DNA of 6,353 nucleotides, taken from contig MFIE01000016.1 in NCBI GenBank assembly GCA_001778785.1, positions 1-6,353 on the forward strand, in the 5' to 3' direction. Under the pieces are notes generated by a model. The model saw only the letters and a program-made list of their open reading frames with translations. It was not told the origin of the DNA and ran no database searches. A program made the position numbers and the translations under genes. Below are positions 5,415-6,353 of the stretch, in pieces. The stretch comes from Candidatus Giovannonibacteria bacterium RIFCSPLOWO2_01_FULL_46_13. GTDB taxonomy: Bacteria > Patescibacteriota > Minisyncoccia > JACPKW01 > UBA11713. The first letter of the stretch is position 1, and each line of letters starts with the position of its first letter.

Positions 5415-6353
5415 ATGAACGAGACATTATCTTATCTATCCGCAGTTGGGGTATTGGGAATTTTGTTTTCCATTTGGGCATACGCAAAAATAAAAAAAGC
5501 GCCAAAAGGAGACGAGAAAATGGAAGAAATTTCCCGGGCCATAGAGGAAGGTTCGCGAGCTTTTATAAAAAGGCAGTATAGGATAGTAGCCATAGTCGCG
5601 ATCATAATCGCGGCAATATTATTTTTCTCATTTGATTTAGCGCACGCCATCGGATTTTTGATCGGGGGCGGGGCTTCGGCCTTGGCCGGATATCTTGGGA
5701 TGATGACCGCGGTTAAATCCAACGTGAAAGTTGCCGAAGCCGCGAAAAAAGGGCTCTCCGAAGCTTTCTCTCTCGCCTATCTCGGCGGGTCGGTCACGGG
5801 ATTTTTGGTAGTCTCCCTGGGCCTTTTAGTCATAAGTATTTTCTGGCTTTTCACCGAAGATATCTCCGCCCTCGTCAGCCTTGGGTTCGGCGGATCATTA
5901 ATTTCCGTATTCGCCCGCTTAGGCGGAGGAATTTACACGAAGGGCGCGGATGTCGGCGCGGACCTCGTCGGGAAAGTTGAAGCCGGTATTCCGGAAGACG
6001 ACCCGAGAAATCCCGCGGTCATCGCGGACAATGTTGGGGACAATGTCGGGGATTGCGCGGGAATGGCGGCCGACCTTTTCGAAACCTACGCCGTAACTTT
6101 AATTTCAACAATTCTCTTAGGCTCTCTCTTGTACCCGGGCTCGAGCTCGATTATTTTCTATCCTTTAGCACTCGGCGCGGGAGCGATCCTCGCTTCGATA
6201 GCGGGATCTTTCGTTGTACGCGCCAAAGATAAAGAAAAAATTATGCTGGGCTTGTACAAAGGCTTGATCACAAGCGCGGCTTTATCCTTGGTCCTCTTCT
6301 GGCCGATTACAAAAATATTCGTCCACCCCATGGGCGTCTCGGCCGACCTTCTC
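5415..6353 (+). CDS. hppA: Membrane-bound ion-translocating pyrophosphatase (H+- or Na+-PPase), 3' end beyond window
   Basis: The first 313 codons of an integral membrane pyrophosphatase, which couples PPi hydrolysis to H+ and/or Na+ export; the family is about 650-750 residues, so more than half lies outside. Seen: a hydrophobic first helix (about 6-25), EEGSRAFIKRQYR (44-56), further helices at about 56-73, 77-100 and 120-146, then the PPi/Mg-binding signature on helix 5, GGGIYTKGADVGADLVGKVE (170-189) with D179, D183, K187 and E189, followed by PEDDPRNPAVIADNVGDNVGD (193-213) with its Asp cluster. Helix 6 reads DLFETYAV, with D220 and the gate Glu at E223 (position 6.53), the placement found in Na+-pumping and several K+-dependent members rather than in plant-type H+ pumps. 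The K+-dependence residues are beyond the window. The start at 5415 is 4 nt after the nusA stop, without a Shine-Dalgarno sequence; M36 is rejected as start because it would drop the first helix. Cotranscription with nusA is likely. Confidence 0.96.
   Translation, partial: MNETLSYLSAVGVLGILFSIWAYAKIKKAPKGDEKMEEISRAIEEGSRAFIKRQYRIVAIVAIIIAAILFFSFDLAHAIGFLIGGGASALAGYLGMMTAVKSNVKVAEAAKKGLSEAFSLAYLGGSVTGFLVVSLGLLVISIFWLFTEDISALVSLGFGGSLISVFARLGGGIYTKGADVGADLVGKVEAGIPEDDPRNPAVIADNVGDNVGDCAGMAADLFETYAVTLISTILLGSLLYPGSSSIIFYPLALGAGAILASIAGSFVVRAKDKEKIMLGLYKGLITSAALSLVLFWPITKIFVHPMGVSADLL

Noticed and set aside
1..6353. CRISPR arrays, tRNA/rRNA genes, insertion sequences, attachment sites
   Set aside because: No regularly spaced repeats, cloverleaf-like sequences, transposase-like proteins or terminal inverted repeats were seen; over 95% of the window is accounted for by six housekeeping or pilus-related genes.

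Overview
The window reads as an ordinary chromosomal segment of a small-genome bacterium, most likely a Patescibacteria/CPR lineage such as a Parcubacteria-type organism. This placement rests on protein style and is not proven. The features behind it are Lys/Glu/Ile-rich proteins, very tight gene packing, weak or absent Shine-Dalgarno sequences, a PilB that has lost its zinc-binding cysteines, a NusA with an acidic N-terminal insertion, and a membrane pyrophosphatase beside nusA. All four stop codons seen are TAA, and no in-frame TGA needs to be read through, so the standard bacterial code fits.

Left part (1-4044, minus strand): a head-to-tail cluster, in transcription order a membrane histidine kinase, a single-domain response regulator, the type IV pilus extension ATPase PilB, and the pilus platform protein PilC, which is cut by the window start. 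Spacings are 1, 5 and 48 nt, so the genes are very probably one operon. It joins a two-component pair without a DNA-binding output to the pilus/type II secretion motor, which suggests that phosphorylation controls pilus assembly by protein contact.

Middle (4045-4198): a 154-bp divergent control region. It holds a convincing rightward sigma70-type promoter (TTGACG, 16-bp spacer, extended TATAAT) for nusA. The predicted transcript starts with a hairpin. A leftward TATAAT lies so close to the kinase start that its transcript would be nearly leaderless. Short direct repeats lie between the two promoters.

Right part (4199-6353, plus strand): nusA (transcription elongation/termination factor) followed after 4 nt by the first 313 codons of a membrane-bound ion-pumping pyrophosphatase, cut by the window end. 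nusA is not beside rimP or infB here.

No mobile elements, CRISPR arrays, tRNA or rRNA genes were seen. There is no clear evidence of a wholly new system. The most unusual points are the sensor-less kinase with a Cys/His-rich N-terminus fused by operon to a pilus motor, and the hairpin-capped nusA leader.
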